From Desulfobacterales bacterium (GTDB lineage: Bacteria > Desulfobacterota > Desulfobacteria > Desulfobacterales > UBA11574): a DNA stretch of 5,848 bases. The stretch is taken from assembly GCA_030601485.1 (NCBI GenBank), contig JAUVTO010000129.1:1-5848 (forward strand), written 5' to 3'. Both the position numbers and the translations under genes were made by a program. Shown piece after piece: positions 5,073-5,848 of the stretch; within the stretch, counting starts at the first letter, position 1; each line of letters starts with the position of its first letter. The notes beneath the pieces are model-generated. The model saw only the letters and a program-made list of their open reading frames with translations. It was not told the origin of the DNA and did no database searches.

Positions 5073-5848
5073 ATGATAATACTCGGCATTGAAACATCCT
5101 GCGATGAAACCGCTGCAGCGGTAGTTGTGGACGGCGTCCAAATTTTATCTTCCGTTGTGTCTTCCCAGACCGACATTCATCATCCCTATGGCGGAGTTGT
5201 GCCTGAACTTGCTTCAAGAAAACATATGGAAGCGATTGTTCCGGTGGTCACTGAAGCGCTGGCAGTTTCCGGCATGGATTCAAAACAGCTTGACGCAATA
5301 GCGGTTACCCAAGGGCCGGGACTGGTGGGGGCATTGCTGGTGGGTTTCTGTTTCGCCAAATCGTTTGCTTTTGCGCTGGATATTCCATGGGTCGGAGTTA
5401 ATCATCTTGAGGGTCACATAAATTCCTTGTTCCTGGAAGAAAACTCGCCCCCTTTCCCGTTTGTGGCGCTTCTTGCGTCCGGCGGACATACCAGCATATA
5501 CCATGTCACGTCGCACACCGGATTCGAGCTGGTTGGACAAACCCGGGATGATGCTGCCGGAGAAGCCTTTGACAAAGTTGCCAAAATGCTCGGCCTGGGC
5601 TATCCGGGAGGCGGCGTTATTGACCGGCTTGCAACTCAGGGAGATCCCGGGAATATTGTTTTTCCGAGACCGTTTCTGGACAAGTCGACCTTTGATTTTA
5701 GTTTCAGCGGCCTGAAAACGGCGGTGCGGCGGTATATTCAGAAAAACATGAATGCATATCAGCAACAGCTCCCGGATATTGCCGCCGGATTTCAGGAAGC
5801 GGTGGTAGATGTTTTATCATTTAAAGTGGTTCATGCTGCAATGATGAA
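5073..5848 (+). CDS. tsaD: TsaD: tRNA N6-threonylcarbamoyladenosine transferase (partial, lacks C-terminal part)
   Basis: TsaD (Gcp/YgjD/Kae1 family) transfers the threonylcarbamoyl group from threonylcarbamoyl-AMP to A37 of tRNAs that read ANN codons, working with TsaB and TsaE in the bacterial cytoplasm. The first 258 codons are present of a usual 335-345; the gene runs off the right edge. Seen: the ASKHA-fold N terminus ILGIETSCDETAAAV (3-17); VVPELASRKH (42-51), with PELASR conserved; VTQGPGLVGALLVG (78-91); the metal-binding pair His111 and His115 in GVNHLEGH; ASGGHT (135-140); and DDAAGEAFDKVAKMLGLGYPGG (159-180). The second metal-site Asp expected near residue 300 is outside the window. 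The ATG fits the family N terminus exactly and has AAGG five nt upstream. An in-frame TTG at 5031 would add 14 residues but matches no family feature. Confidence 0.97.
   Translation, partial: MIILGIETSCDETAAAVVVDGVQILSSVVSSQTDIHHPYGGVVPELASRKHMEAIVPVVTEALAVSGMDSKQLDAIAVTQGPGLVGALLVGFCFAKSFAFALDIPWVGVNHLEGHINSLFLEENSPPFPFVALLASGGHTSIYHVTSHTGFELVGQTRDDAAGEAFDKVAKMLGLGYPGGGVIDRLATQGDPGNIVFPRPFLDKSTFDFSFSGLKTAVRRYIQKNMNAYQQQLPDIAAGFQEAVVDVLSFKVVHAAMM

Noticed and set aside
5280..5765. Minus-strand open frame of 161 codons inside tsaD
   Set aside because: It is antisense to conserved TsaD motifs and has no recognisable product.

Overview
The window looks like chromosomal DNA from a Desulfobacterota-type (former Deltaproteobacteria, Desulfobacterales-like) anaerobe. 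The basis is moderate G+C with AT-rich spacers, the protein style, and an AlaC-like aminotransferase, homoserine dehydrogenase and ThrH in a row. This assignment is an inference from gene content and recall; no search was run. Two of the five large genes run off the window: the 3' part of thrH on the left and of tsaD on the right.

Left region (1-2938, minus strand): a compact three-gene operon read right to left, alaC-like aminotransferase > hom > thrH, with 22-nt gaps that carry Shine-Dalgarno sequences. It covers the homoserine/threonine branch of the aspartate family. Hom makes homoserine. ThrH belongs to the phosphoserine phosphatase / phosphoserine:homoserine phosphotransferase family and can supply O-phosphohomoserine without a classical homoserine kinase. 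The aminotransferase handles an amino-group transfer tied to the same pathway or to alanine.

Middle region (2939-5072): purM (plus strand, purine synthesis) sits between two copies of a roughly 215-240 bp non-coding repeat. The cores of the copies (3048-3205 and 4804-4955) are inverted relative to each other and share a perfect 37-bp block. Their ends are short tandem arrays of a TTTAG-TCACTT type unit, 10-bp period on the left of each copy and 17-bp period on the right. The core is inverted between the copies but the end types are not. That is the signature expected if the purM segment flipped by recombination between two elements that once had matching ends, or if one core flipped between its own ends. 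It is the most unusual structure in the window. The segment between the repeats also holds candidate purM promoters, a possible 38-aa ORF just after purM, and two hairpins.

Right region (5073-5848, plus strand): the first 258 codons of tsaD, the tRNA t6A37-modification enzyme. No tRNA, rRNA, CRISPR, phage gene or transposase gene was seen.
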